This document shows positions 18,629 to 30,327 of a stretch of DNA of 64,000 nt, one piece after another. The stretch covers positions 4,092,001 to 4,156,000 of the forward strand of contig NZ_AP025592.1 of the NCBI RefSeq assembly GCF_023169965.1. The letters run 5' to 3'. The notes beneath the pieces were generated by a model. The model did no database searches. It was given only the letters and a program-made list of their open reading frames with translations, and had not been told where the DNA came from. How positions within the stretch are numbered: the stretch's first letter is position 1; each line of letters starts with the position of its first letter. This DNA comes from Anaeromyxobacter paludicola. GTDB taxonomy: Bacteria; Myxococcota; Myxococcia; Myxococcales; Anaeromyxobacteraceae. The position numbers were made by a program, and so were the translations under genes.

Positions 18629-19837
18629 TCAGGAGCGCTCGACGTGGTAGCCGCGCTCGCGCAGCCCGCGCATGACCTCCTCGGCGTGGTCGGGGCCGCG
18701 GGTCTCGAGCGTGAGCTGCAGCCGGGTGTCGCCGAAGCGGTCGGTGAAGGCGCGCGTGTGGTGCACCTCGATCACGTTGGCCTTGTGGGTGGCGATGATC
18801 GACGAGACCTTGGCGAGCTGGCCCGGCTTGTCGAGGAGGGCCACGTCGATGCGCACGAGGCGGCCGTCCTTCACCAGGCCGCGCTCGATCACCCGGGCGA
18901 TGACGTTCACGTCGATGTTGCCGCCGGAGAGGACGAGCGCGACCTTCTTGCCGGCGAGCCCGGAGAGCTTGCGGTGCATCGCCGCCGCCACCGGCGCGGC
19001 GCCGGCGCCCTCGGCCACCGTCTTCTCCTTCTCGATGAGGTAGAGGATCGCGCTCGCGATCTCCTCCTCGCTCACGGTGACGATCTCGTCCACGTAGCGC
19101 TTCACGTGCTCGAAGGTGCGCTCGCCCGGGCGCTTCACCGCGATGCCGTCGGCGAGCGTCGAGGCCGACTCCAGGGTCACGAGCTCGCCCGCCTCCACCG
19201 AGGCCAGCATCGAGGGGAGCACCTCGGTCTCGACGCCGATGACCTTCACGCGCGGGGCGCGCTCCTTCACCGCGACGCCGATGCCGGAGACGAGGCCGCC
19301 GCCGCCGACCGGCACCACCACCGCGTCGAGCCCCTCGACCTGCTCGAGCAGCTCGAGGCCGATGGTGCCCTGGCCGGCGATCACCGCCGGGTCGTCGAAC
19401 GGGTGGATGAAGGTGAGCTTCTCCTCCTGCTCGAGCCGCCGCGCCTCGGCGTAGGACTCGTCGTAGGAGGAGCCGTGGAGCACCACCCGCGCGCCGTGGG
19501 CGCGGGTGTTGGCCACCTTCATGATCGGGGTGGCCTCCGGCATCACGATGGTGGCGGAGAGGCCGAGGCGGCCGGCGTGGTAGGCCACCGCCTGCGCGTG
19601 GTTGCCGGCGCTCGCGGCGATGAGGCCGCGCTTCTTCTCCTCCGCCGAGAGGAGCAGCAGCCGGTTGAGGGCGCCGCGCTCCTTGTAGGCGCCGGTCATC
19701 TGCAGGTTCTCGAGCTTGAGCAGCGCGCGGAACCCGGTGAGGCGCGACAGGAGCTCGCTCGGCGAGCAGGGCGAGAGGTAGATGTGGCCCGCGATCCGTT
19801 CGCGCGCCGCCGCGATCTCTTCGAGCGTGACGTACAT
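18629..19837 (-). CDS. ilvA: Threonine ammonia-lyase (threonine dehydratase) with ACT domain
   Basis: A 402-residue PLP enzyme that deaminates threonine to 2-oxobutanoate, the first step to isoleucine or a catabolic step. The Schiff-base lysine is in MTGAYKERGALNRL. Substrate and cofactor motifs SAGNHAQAVAYHAGRLG and VPVGGGGLVSGIG (glycine loop) are present. The C-terminal ~75 residues form a single ACT domain (VRIDVALLDKPGQLAKVSSI), so amino-acid feedback is likely. It is shorter than the 514-residue E. coli biosynthetic IlvA, which has a double ACT-like domain. Start at ATG 19837 has no clear ribosome site; the N-terminus VTLEEIAAARERI matches the family. Confidence 0.93.
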   Translation of the reverse strand: MYVTLEEIAAARERIAGHIYLSPCSPSELLSRLTGFRALLKLENLQMTGAYKERGALNRLLLLSAEEKKRGLIAASAGNHAQAVAYHAGRLGLSATIVMPEATPIMKVANTRAHGARVVLHGSSYDESYAEARRLEQEEKLTFIHPFDDPAVIAGQGTIGLELLEQVEGLDAVVVPVGGGGLVSGIGVAVKERAPRVKVIGVETEVLPSMLASVEAGELVTLESASTLADGIAVKRPGERTFEHVKRYVDEIVTVSEEEIASAILYLIEKEKTVAEGAGAAPVAAAMHRKLSGLAGKKVALVLSGGNIDVNVIARVIERGLVKDGRLVRIDVALLDKPGQLAKVSSIIATHKANVIEVHHTRAFTDRFGDTRLQLTLETRGPDHAEEVMRGLRERGYHVERS

Positions 19838-19930
19838 GGGGAGGAGCGACGCTACCCCCTGCGCTCCCCTGGAGCAAGGGGCAGCGGGCGCTCCCGCCGG
19901 TGCCGCGAGCCGTCTCCTCCCGCTGCGGCG

Positions 19931-20473
19931 CTACGCGCCGAGCCGGCGCGCCAGCTCGACGCGGTTGCGCACGCCGAGCTTGTCGAAGATGGTCTTGAGG
20001 TGGCTCTTCACCGTCTGGGCGGCGATCCCGAGCCGCTCGGCGACCTCGCGCGACCGCAGCCCGTCGGCCACCAGCAGCGCCACCTCGCGCTCGCGCTGCG
20101 TGAGGTTGTCGGAGACGTGCGGCGGCTCGATGCCGGCACCCTCGACGGTGGCGGGCGGCGCGGACTGAAGGGCGGCGAGCATCCGCTCGCGCCACAGGTG
20201 GAGGTGCGTCCGGCCGCGACCGACGGCCGTCACCTCGATCCGCAGCCGCTCGCCCGGGCGCTCCATGGTGAGCGCGCGACGCACGCCCGGCGGACCGGAC
20301 TGCGCCCCCTCCGCGAGCCCGCGCAGCTCCGCCGGCATCGGGGCGCCGTCGTGGACGTCTCCCCAGAACGAGCGGAGCAGCTCCTCCGCCTGACGATCAC
20401 AGGCCAGCACACCGCTCACATCACAGTACGCTGACGCACCTCTGGGCATCGCTGCCCGGACGCTGGACTCCAT
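19931..20473 (-). CDS. LuxR-family transcriptional regulator
   Basis: A 180-residue protein from ATG 20473, preceded by GGGGGAG. The N-terminal 100 residues look like a small PAS-like sensor: CDVSGVLACDRQAEELLRSF and later GRTHLHLWRERML. No phosphoacceptor pattern is seen, so it is not an ordinary response regulator. The C-terminal LuxR helix-turn-helix is clear (LTQREREVALLVADGLRSRE, then TVKSHLKTIFDKLGV). It is upstream of ilvA on the same strand with a 93-base gap. The ligand or signal is unknown. Confidence 0.82.
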   Translation of the reverse strand: MESSVRAAMPRGASAYCDVSGVLACDRQAEELLRSFWGDVHDGAPMPAELRGLAEGAQSGPPGVRRALTMERPGERLRIEVTAVGRGRTHLHLWRERMLAALQSAPPATVEGAGIEPPHVSDNLTQREREVALLVADGLRSREVAERLGIAAQTVKSHLKTIFDKLGVRNRVELARRLGA

Positions 20474-20643
20474 GGCGACTCCCCCCAACGCAATGAGTCG
20501 AGCGGAATACTAGCGCAAAAGCAGTACTCGGGGGCGAAGAGCGCTCGGGTCCCCGTGATCGAGGGGTGCCCCGTTCAGGTGAGTCGCGCGCGAATTGCCC
20601 GTTTTGCAGGCCAATCCGCGCACCTTCTCCCCCAGTGCACACA

Positions 20644-20680
20644 GACGGAGCGTCTCACCGGTGAGACGGAGTGTTTCACG
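20644..20680. promoter_or_regulatory. Palindrome with repeated GAGYGTYTCAC motif
   Basis: The 18-bp perfect palindrome CGTCTCACCGGTGAGACG (20651-20668) lies 33 bases past the dnaE stop. It is flanked by two near-identical direct repeats, GACGGAGCGTCTCACCG and GACGGAGTGTTTCACGG. It could be a terminator stem for dnaE or an operator for the downstream luxR-type gene. A related GTGTCTCACCGG hairpin lies against the HNH gene start at 56690. The remaining intergenic bases (20474-20643) show no gene. Confidence 0.55.
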
Positions 20681-20700
20681 GGGGCGTTCGCCGCCGGCCC

Positions 20701-24321
<3,621 letters not shown>

Positions 24322-24498
24322 GGCGGTGCGCTCCCTTGGGGAGGGGCAGTTCTAGCAGGCGGGTCTGACGGGACGCCAGGGGATCCAGGCCCGCGAAATT
24401 CCAGCCGGAACGGGGGTGCCGGGCCGACGGGCGAGCCCCCAGCTTGGAGGGGGCGGACCGGCGGGGCGCCCCGCTCGGCCGACCCGGAGGCGAGGGCG

Positions 24499-25464
24499 AT
24501 GACGCGGATCCGTGCGCTGCTCCTGCTGCTCTTCCTCGTGGCCCTCGCCGCGGTCGGGGCGAGGACCTGGCGCGGGCGGGCGGAGGCCCGGCGGCGGGTC
24601 GCGACCGTCGCCTCCGCGGACGCGCGGCGGGACGGCGCCGGTGAGCCCTCCGCCTTCCCAGCCGCCGGCGGCGACTCGCCCGCGGACGCGCCGGGCGCGG
24701 CCCCGTCCCCGATCGGCGCGCCGGCGCCAGCCCCGGCTGCTGCTCCGCCCGCCGTGGCTTCGGCGCCGCCTGCGACCGCGCCCGACCAGCCGCCACCACC
24801 GTCCGGGGCGCGCGAGGCGACGGCTTCCGCAGCTCCCGCCCTGGCCGCGGGCGCGAGCCCGCCCGAGGAATCCTCCGCCGCGGCGGGTGGAGCGGGGCCG
24901 GCGTCGCCGCGGCCGGAGACCACGCCGCCCTCGGAGGCGGCGCAGGCCGACTCCGCGCGGCGGCTCGCGGCGCTCGAGTCGGAGCTCGGGGCGCTCCGCG
25001 CGCGGGACGAGGCGCAGCAGGCGGCGCTGGCCGCGATGCGGGAGCGGGTGACCGCCCTCGAGGGGCAGCTCTCGGCGGTGGACGCCGACCGGCAGGCCCA
25101 GGCCCGGAGCCCGCAGGTCCGGGCGAGCCTCGCGGCGGAGGCGCTCGCCACGACCCAGGAGGCGGCCCAGCTCCTCTCGCTCGGCACCGGCTCGGTCGGC
25201 GACGACCTCGACGCCGCCCAGGCACGGCTCACGCGGCTGCGCGAGGAGGCGGCCCGGTTCGGCGTGGGGGCCGAGGCGGCGCAGGCGCGCGCCGCCGACG
25301 AGGCGCTCGCGACCGCGCGGGCCCTGGTCGCGCAGGGCGACCTCTACGGCGCCCGCCTGGCGCTGGCCGCCGCCGTGGACGCGACCCGCCAGGCGCTCGC
25401 GACGGCCAGCCAGGGGGCCGCGGCCGGGGCCGCGACCGGGGGAGCCGGGATGAGCGGGTACTGA
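24499..25464 (+). CDS. Membrane-anchored Ala/Pro-rich coiled-coil protein
   Basis: A 321-residue protein from ATG 24499, with GGAGG eight bases upstream. A transmembrane segment at residues about 5-21 (RALLLLLFLVALAAVGA) anchors it. A long Ala/Pro/Ser-rich stretch (residues about 40-155) would span the periplasm. A heptad-like coiled coil follows at residues 153-195 (RRLAALESELGALRARDEAQ, ALAAMRERVTALEGQL), then a helical Ala-rich end. This layout suits an envelope-spanning scaffold; no enzyme motif is visible. It is divergent from dnaE and unrelated to it functionally. Function unknown. Confidence 0.72.
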   Translation: MTRIRALLLLLFLVALAAVGARTWRGRAEARRRVATVASADARRDGAGEPSAFPAAGGDSPADAPGAAPSPIGAPAPAPAAAPPAVASAPPATAPDQPPPPSGAREATASAAPALAAGASPPEESSAAAGGAGPASPRPETTPPSEAAQADSARRLAALESELGALRARDEAQQAALAAMRERVTALEGQLSAVDADRQAQARSPQVRASLAAEALATTQEAAQLLSLGTGSVGDDLDAAQARLTRLREEAARFGVGAEAAQARAADEALATARALVAQGDLYGARLALAAAVDATRQALATASQGAAAGAATGGAGMSGY

Positions 25465-25545
25465 CGGCGGAGCGGGCGGAAGGCTCGCCAGGAGCGCCCA
25501 CCGTTCCCCTTGCCGCCCGCCGCCGCCGGCGGGATGCTCGCCGCC

Positions 25546-26340
25546 ATGGCCAACGACGGCGACTTCCTCCACCGCGCCCCGCCCGCCTTCGCGGGCAAGC
25601 GCGCCTTCCGGCTCGGGCTCTCCGCGAGCTACGGCCTCGACGAGGCCGGGATCCGCGAGGCGCTCGACCGGGGGATGAACTACGTCTTCTGGAACCCCAT
25701 GGCGAAGAAGCTCACCCGCGTGCTGCGCGAGGTGGCGCGGACGCGGCGGGAGGAGCTCATCCTCGCCACGGGGCCGACCTTCGGCTTCCTGCCGGGCTCG
25801 CTGCGCAAGCGGGTGGAGCGGGCGCTCACGGTGCTCGGCACCGACTACCTCGACGTCTTCCAGCTCTACTGGCTCGGGAAGATGTCGGCCTTCACGCCGG
25901 CGGTGGTGGACGAGCTCGTCCGGCTCAAGGCGGAGGGCAAGGTGCGCGCGCTGGGGTGCTCCATCCACGACCGCCCGCGGGCGGGGCGGCTGGCGGAGGA
26001 CTCGCCGCTCGACCTCCTCATGATCCGCTACAACGCCGCGCACCCGGGCGCGGAGCGGGAGATCTTCCCGCACCTCGCGGCGCGCCGCCCGGCGGTGGTG
26101 GCCTACACGGCGACGAGCTGGACGAAGCTCCTGCGCCCGCCGAAGGGCTGGAAGGGGAAGGTCCCCACGGCGGGCGACTGCTACCGGTTCTGCCTCACCT
26201 CGCCGCACGTGGACGTGGTGCTCTCGGCCCCGGGCACGCCGGAGCGGCTGCGCGAGAACCTCCTGGCGCTGGAGCGCGGGCCGATGTCGGAGGAGGAGCT
26301 CGCCTGGATGCGCGAGCTCGGGCGCGTGGTCCACGGGTGA
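25546..26340 (+). CDS. Aldo/keto reductase fold protein, catalytic tetrad absent
   Basis: A 264-residue AKR-like TIM-barrel protein. The start at ATG 25546 gives MANDGDFL; an ATG at 25534 is also possible. The fold is recognised from RLGLSASYGLDEAGIREALD, VERALTVLGTDYLDVFQLYW, VDELVRLKAEGKVRALGCSI and the late LSAPGTPERLRENL. In the family, the Asp and Tyr of NFFDTAxxYG, the Lys of VIATK and the His of DLYQIH are catalytic. Here the corresponding spots read NYVFWNPMAKK, ILATG and DVFQLY, so all four appear lost. It may bind a dinucleotide or be a structural or regulatory relative. Alignment was done by eye. Confidence 0.75.
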   Translation: MANDGDFLHRAPPAFAGKRAFRLGLSASYGLDEAGIREALDRGMNYVFWNPMAKKLTRVLREVARTRREELILATGPTFGFLPGSLRKRVERALTVLGTDYLDVFQLYWLGKMSAFTPAVVDELVRLKAEGKVRALGCSIHDRPRAGRLAEDSPLDLLMIRYNAAHPGAEREIFPHLAARRPAVVAYTATSWTKLLRPPKGWKGKVPTAGDCYRFCLTSPHVDVVLSAPGTPERLRENLLALERGPMSEEELAWMRELGRVVHG

Positions 26341-26364
26341 GCTCGGGGCCGCGCCCGCCCGGGC

Positions 26365-26874
26365 TCACGGCCGCTCGCGCACGAACCAGCGGATGGCGCC
26401 GAAGGTGCCGGGGGCCGTGCGGATCTGGCGGAACCCGAGCCGCGCGATGAGCGCGAGGGAGCGGAAGTTGGGGGCGTCGGCGCACGCCAGCGCGCGCGCG
26501 AGGCCGAGCCGGCCGAAGGCGTCGTCGAGGACGGCGCGGCACGCCTCGGAGGCGAGCCCGCTCCGCCAGTAGCGCGGCCAGATCCCGGCGCCGAGCTCGA
26601 GCCCGCCCTCGGGCGCGTGGGCGGGCAGCAGGCCGGCGTACCCGACGAAGGCGCCGCCGGCGCGGAGCCGCAGCCCGAAGGCGCCGGTGCCGTGGCGCTG
26701 GAAGGTCGCGAGGCTCCGCAGGGTCAGGTAGCGCACGCGGGCCTCGGAGAGGACGCGTCCCTCCGCCGCCCAGCGGCGCACGTCCGGGTCGATCATCAGC
26801 GCGCGCAGGGTGCCGACGTCGCCGAGGGTGAGCGGCGTGAGGAGGAGCCGGGGGGTCTCGAGCGACGGGTCCAT
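26365..26874 (-). CDS. GNAT-family N-acetyltransferase (RimJ/RimL type)
   Basis: This 169-residue protein opens with LETPRLLLTPLTLGDVGTLR, the RimJ/RimL-like start. The acetyl-CoA-binding region is ELGAGIWPRYWRSGLASEA, where the Q/R-x-x-G-x-A pattern is partly conserved as YWRSGLA. It ends with the ADAPNFRSLALIARLGFRQI segment typical of these acetyltransferases. The substrate (ribosomal protein N-terminus, small amine or other) cannot be read. No clear ribosome site precedes the ATG at 26874. It converges with the aldo/keto-reductase-like gene. Confidence 0.85.
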   Translation of the reverse strand: MDPSLETPRLLLTPLTLGDVGTLRALMIDPDVRRWAAEGRVLSEARVRYLTLRSLATFQRHGTGAFGLRLRAGGAFVGYAGLLPAHAPEGGLELGAGIWPRYWRSGLASEACRAVLDDAFGRLGLARALACADAPNFRSLALIARLGFRQIRTAPGTFGAIRWFVRERP

Positions 26875-26902
26875 GCCCGCGTCGTACCATGGCGGGCGGC
26901 CG

Positions 26903-27775
26903 CTACGCTCCCGCCCAGAGCTGCATCACCGCGTACGCCCGGAACGGCCGCCACCGCTCCGCCCGCCGCTCCGCCTGCGCCACCGTGGGCAGCGCGCCGC
27001 CGCGCGCCAGCGCCTTCCGCACCCCGAGGTCGCCGGCGACGAAGGCGTCCTTCTCCCCGAGCGCGCGCATGGCGATGTACTGGGCGGTCCAGGGGCCGAT
27101 GCCGGGGAGCGCCACGAGGCGCGCGACCGTCTCCTCGAGGGAGGGCCCGCGCTCGAGGGAGAGGGCGCCGTCGCGGAGGGCCCGGGCGATGCGCCGGACC
27201 GCCTCGGCGCGGGCGCGGGTGAGGCCGAGCGGCGCGAGGTCGGCCTCGGCGAGCGCCTCCGGCCCGGGGAAGAGGCGGGTGAGCCCGCGGGCGTCCTCGA
27301 GCGGCGCGCCGTGCGCCTTCGCGATCCGCCCCAGGATCGTCACCGCCCCCTTCACCGAGATCTGCTGCCCCACGATCCCGCGCACCGACATCTCGAAGGG
27401 ATCGAACGCGCCGGCGATGCGCAGGCCGGGCCGGGCGGCGAGGAGCGGCGCGAGGCGCCGATCCTTGCCGAGGTGGGCCTGGACCGCCTCCGGGTCGGCG
27501 TCGAGGTCGAAGACGCGCGTGACGCCGCGCCGGATCGCCTCCACCACCGGGGCGGCGGGGCGCCGCGCCGAGGTGAGGGAGAGCTCGAGGGCCGGCGAGC
27601 CGTCGGTGGCGGCCCGGACCGAGATCACGCCCTGGAAGCCGGGCGTGGAGACGGCGCGGCGCCAGGCGCCGCTCTCCACCTGCTCCACGCCGGGGATGGC
27701 GCGGGCGGCGAAGAAGCGGAGCAGCGCCTCGAGATCGTAGGGCGGGCGGTAGGGGAGGGTGAGCTCGAGGCGCAT
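26903..27775 (-). CDS. alkA: DNA-3-methyladenine glycosylase II (AlkA-type)
   Basis: A 290-residue base-excision glycosylase, started at ATG 27775. The AlkA N-terminal domain (RLELTLPYRPPYDLEALLRF) precedes a helix-hairpin-helix/GPD domain: FEMSVRGIVGQQISVKGA, PGIGPWTAQYIAMRALGEKD and the catalytic Asp in AFVAGDLGVRKAL. It excises N3-methyladenine and similar lesions. The stand-alone gene lacks an Ada-type DNA-methyltransferase N-domain, unlike some alkylation-response fusions. An in-frame upstream GTG at 27811 would add 12 residues. Confidence 0.93.
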   Translation of the reverse strand: MRLELTLPYRPPYDLEALLRFFAARAIPGVEQVESGAWRRAVSTPGFQGVISVRAATDGSPALELSLTSARRPAAPVVEAIRRGVTRVFDLDADPEAVQAHLGKDRRLAPLLAARPGLRIAGAFDPFEMSVRGIVGQQISVKGAVTILGRIAKAHGAPLEDARGLTRLFPGPEALAEADLAPLGLTRARAEAVRRIARALRDGALSLERGPSLEETVARLVALPGIGPWTAQYIAMRALGEKDAFVAGDLGVRKALARGGALPTVAQAERRAERWRPFRAYAVMQLWAGA

Positions 27776-27821
27776 CGCGCCATTCTCGCGCGGGGCCCCG
27801 GGCCGCGCCACCGCCGCGTCA

Positions 27822-28313
27822 TCAACGCGCGCCGCGGTACTCGCCCCCCGAGACCCAGCCGGCCTGCGCGAAGCCGCCGACGTAGTGCGCCTTCTCCACC
27901 GCCAGCCGGTAGAGCCGGAAGTCGCCGAGCTCGAAGTAGGGCTCGGTCTCGGGGTGGCGCGCGAGGTAGCGCTCCTTCACCGGGGCGAGCTCCGCCTCGG
28001 GCACCGCGGCGACGCGTCCGAGCAGCGCGGCGCGCGCGCCGGTCTGCGGGTCGTCCCGGGCCCCGGCGTCGGCCACGAAGAGGCAGGCGCGGGGGTCGGC
28101 GAGGACGTTGCGGGTGTGCTGGGCGAGGCCGCTCATGAGGAAGAGCGGCTGGCCGTCCCCGTCGAGCGCGTAGGGGGTGAGCGAGCCGAAGGGCCAGCCC
28201 TGCTCGCGGGCGGACAGGGTCGCGAGCACGCCGGTCCGCTCCTGGGTCAAGAGGCGCAGCACCGCGCGGGCGCGCTCGGCGGGGCCGCCGGACTCGAGGG
28301 GCTCTTCGGCCAT
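27822..28313 (-). CDS. HugZ/PPOX-class flavin-binding protein
   Basis: A 163-residue pyridoxamine-5'-phosphate-oxidase-like protein from ATG 28313, with GGAGGA six bases upstream. LTQERTGVLATLSAREQGWPFGSLTPYAL opens the split-barrel, and MSGLAQHTRNVLADPRACLFV is the conserved second block. DFRLYRLAVEKAHYVGGFAQA is the end seen in HugZ-like heme-utilisation proteins. Members bind FMN, F420 or heme. This one may bind heme or FMN. No partner genes are nearby. Confidence 0.85.
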   Translation of the reverse strand: MAEEPLESGGPAERARAVLRLLTQERTGVLATLSAREQGWPFGSLTPYALDGDGQPLFLMSGLAQHTRNVLADPRACLFVADAGARDDPQTGARAALLGRVAAVPEAELAPVKERYLARHPETEPYFELGDFRLYRLAVEKAHYVGGFAQAGWVSGGEYRGAR

Positions 28314-28408
28314 GAGGTGATCCTCCGGCCGGGGAGATAAGCGGGGGCCCGGGCGATCGCACCCGGCGCGCGCGGGGTGCCCCGGGGGAGCGAGCGGTGG
28401 AAACGAGA

Positions 28409-28442
28409 AGCCCCTCCCCGCCGCCAGCGGCGAGGAGGGGCT
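28409..28442 (-). terminator. Intrinsic terminator after the triheme cytochrome gene
   Basis: Read on the minus strand, AGCCCCTCC and GGAGGGGCT pair with a GC-rich inner stem (CGCCGCTGGCGGCG), followed by the T-rich run TTCTCGTTTCC. It begins 16 bases after the cytochrome stop. Confidence 0.8.
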
Positions 28443-28457
28443 GCAAGGACCGAAGGC

Positions 28458-28742
28458 CTACGCCTTCTTGTGGCACTGCGTGCAGTTCTTCTCGGTCGGG
28501 CCCTTCTGCTGCTCGGCGTGACAGCTCCAGCAGAGCTTGTGGGCCGTCTCCTTCGTCAGCTCGAGCTTCTTCGGCGCGCCCTCGTGGCACTTCTTGCAGC
28601 CCTGCGTCTGGTGGGCCTTGTGGTCGAAGGTCACGTTGCCGTTCTTGGCCGGCAGCGTCACGGTGGTGGGGGGCGCGGCCAGGGCGGCGGTGGCGCCGGC
28701 GAGCAGGGCAGCGGCGAACAGGGTCTTCAGGGTGCGGGTCAT
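28458..28742 (-). CDS. Triheme cytochrome c7-family periplasmic protein
   Basis: The 94-residue product has a signal peptide (residues 1-22, ending ALA) and three CxxCH heme sites: CKKCH, CWSCH and CTQCH. Extra histidines (FDHKAH, ETAHKL) can be axial ligands. Size, heme count and spacing match small periplasmic c7-type cytochromes used by Geobacter and Anaeromyxobacter to carry electrons between inner-membrane and outer-membrane redox systems. It is preceded by GAGGGAGGA and followed by an intrinsic terminator. A CCTCGGG/CCCGAGG inverted repeat lies in its leader. It may be monocistronic or cotranscribed with the upstream membrane gene, 61 bases away. Confidence 0.93.
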   Translation of the reverse strand: MTRTLKTLFAAALLAGATAALAAPPTTVTLPAKNGNVTFDHKAHQTQGCKKCHEGAPKKLELTKETAHKLCWSCHAEQQKGPTEKNCTQCHKKA

Positions 28743-28803
28743 CTGGTCCTCCCTCGGGCTCCGTTGCCCGGTTGGTTACCCGAGGGACGGCCCTGCCCCG
28801 AGG

Positions 28804-29217
28804 TTATTCAACGGCCGGCGCGACGGCCGCATCCCCCTGGAAGATCGCCCGGATCGAGGGGCGCGCCAGCACGAGGATGGTGAACACCCCGAGCACGGTG
28901 CCGAAGGGGAAGAAGCCGCACGAGAGCGCGCCCACCACCACGCAGAAGGTGTGATGCCGGCGCCGCTGCAGCGCCCTCGCCGCGAGGACGACGAGGGCGG
29001 TGAAGCCGAGCCCGCAGATGACGAGCGCCACGCCCAGGACGGCCATCGCCCAGCCGAAGAGCGGCGGCGGCAGGCCCGGCTGGCGGGGGCCCGTGGTGGC
29101 CATGTAGACGCCGAGCCCGATCCAGATGGAGGGGAAGAGCGAGAAGAGCCCGGCGATGCCGGCCAGCACGTAGTGGAAGATCGAGAGCAGCCGGAGCTGC
29201 TCGAGGTCGCGGTCCAT
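28804..29217 (-). CDS. Small four-helix membrane protein
   Basis: A 137-residue integral membrane protein with GGAGGAG at the right distance from ATG 29217. Four hydrophobic segments are visible: FHYVLAGIAGLFSLFPSIWI, LFGWAMAVLGVALVICGLG, FTALVVLAARAL and FFPFGTVLGVFTILVLA. The basic patch ALQRRRHH lies in the loop between helices three and four. No enzymatic or channel motif is recognised. It is upstream of the cytochrome c7 gene on the same strand. Function unknown. Confidence 0.72.
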   Translation of the reverse strand: MDRDLEQLRLLSIFHYVLAGIAGLFSLFPSIWIGLGVYMATTGPRQPGLPPPLFGWAMAVLGVALVICGLGFTALVVLAARALQRRRHHTFCVVVGALSCGFFPFGTVLGVFTILVLARPSIRAIFQGDAAVAPAVE

Positions 29218-29281
29218 TCACTCCTCCGCCGCGCATGGTAGCGCACGCGGGCGGCCGGCGGGCGGGCTCGCGGCGGGTTTC

Positions 29282-30175
29282 TCAGGCCGCCCACTCCCGG
29301 AAGGCGTCCCGGGCGCGGGCCAGGAACCCGCTCCAGGCGGGACGCCAGCCGAGCCGCTGAGACGCCTCGCCCCGGACCACCTGGTCGAGGGCGAGCGCGT
29401 CCGCCATCGGCCCCATGCCGCGCCGGGCCTCCTCGAGCGGCACCGGCCGGACGGCGCCCTCCTTGCCGGCGGCCTGCGAGGCGGCCCGCGCCAGGTCGGC
29501 GAGGGTGGGGGCCTCGCCGTCCACGCCGTGGTAGACGCCGCTGGCGCGCGACTCGAGGACCCGGAGGTAGAGCCGGGCGAGGTCCTCGCGGTGCACCAGG
29601 CTCCAGCGGTTGCGCCCCTCGCCGACGAAGGCGGCCGCGCCGTCCTTCACCGCGGTCTCGAAGAACGGCGCCAGCAGCCCGCCCTTGCCCCCGTAGACCA
29701 TCCCCGGCCGGATCACCGCGGTGACGAGCCCCCCGGCGGCCGCGCCGAGCGCGAGCTGCTCGTGCGCGGGGCGCCACGCCACGGCGGCGGCGGGGTGGGT
29801 GATCGCGGTGGACTCGTCGGCCCCCTCCGGCCCGGTGTCGCCGAGCACCCAGACGCCGGAGGTGTAGACCAGCACCCGCGGCCCCTCGCCCTGGCGCGCG
29901 GCCTCGAGGAGCGCCTCGAGCGCGGCCCGGTCGGCCGGCGGTCCGAGGCCGTAGTCCATGGCGGCGTGGACGAAGCCGTCGCTCCCCCGGGCGGCGCGGG
30001 CGATCCCCGCCGGGTCGGAGAGGTCGCCGCGGATCGCCCTGGCCCCGAGCCGCGACAGCGCCGCCTCCTTCGCGGCGCTCCGTGCGAGCGAGGTGACCTC
30101 GTGCCCCGCCTCCACCAGCGCCCGGACCACCGCCGAGCCGACGTACCCCGTACCACCCGTCACGAACACGCGCAT
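29282..30175 (-). CDS. NAD(P)-dependent epimerase/reductase (extended SDR)
   Basis: A 297-residue Rossmann protein from ATG 30175, with GGGAGG eight bases upstream. The nucleotide-binding motif is VTGGTGYVGSAVVRALVEAG. LSRLGARAIRGDLSDPAGI and GFVHAAMDYGLG are standard SDR features. The usual Tyr-x-x-x-Lys is not obvious: the corresponding region reads AAAVAWRPAHEQLAL, so the enzyme is an atypical SDR or a reductase-like relative. A transcript unit with neighbours is not evident. The substrate is unknown. Confidence 0.82.
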   Translation of the reverse strand: MRVFVTGGTGYVGSAVVRALVEAGHEVTSLARSAAKEAALSRLGARAIRGDLSDPAGIARAARGSDGFVHAAMDYGLGPPADRAALEALLEAARQGEGPRVLVYTSGVWVLGDTGPEGADESTAITHPAAAVAWRPAHEQLALGAAAGGLVTAVIRPGMVYGGKGGLLAPFFETAVKDGAAAFVGEGRNRWSLVHREDLARLYLRVLESRASGVYHGVDGEAPTLADLARAASQAAGKEGAVRPVPLEEARRGMGPMADALALDQVVRGEASQRLGWRPAWSGFLARARDAFREWAA

Positions 30176-30327
30176 GTCGCCTGCCTCCCCGGTGCGGGTT
30201 AACGGCGCGGGCGCCCCCTGTCCAGCCGGACGTCTGGAGCGCCGTCCACCCGCGCGGGAACCCACCTTCGACGCGCCGCGGAACTAACTTTTCCCCGGGG
30301 CGGCCCGTCGGCCGCCGGGGAGGGGAC

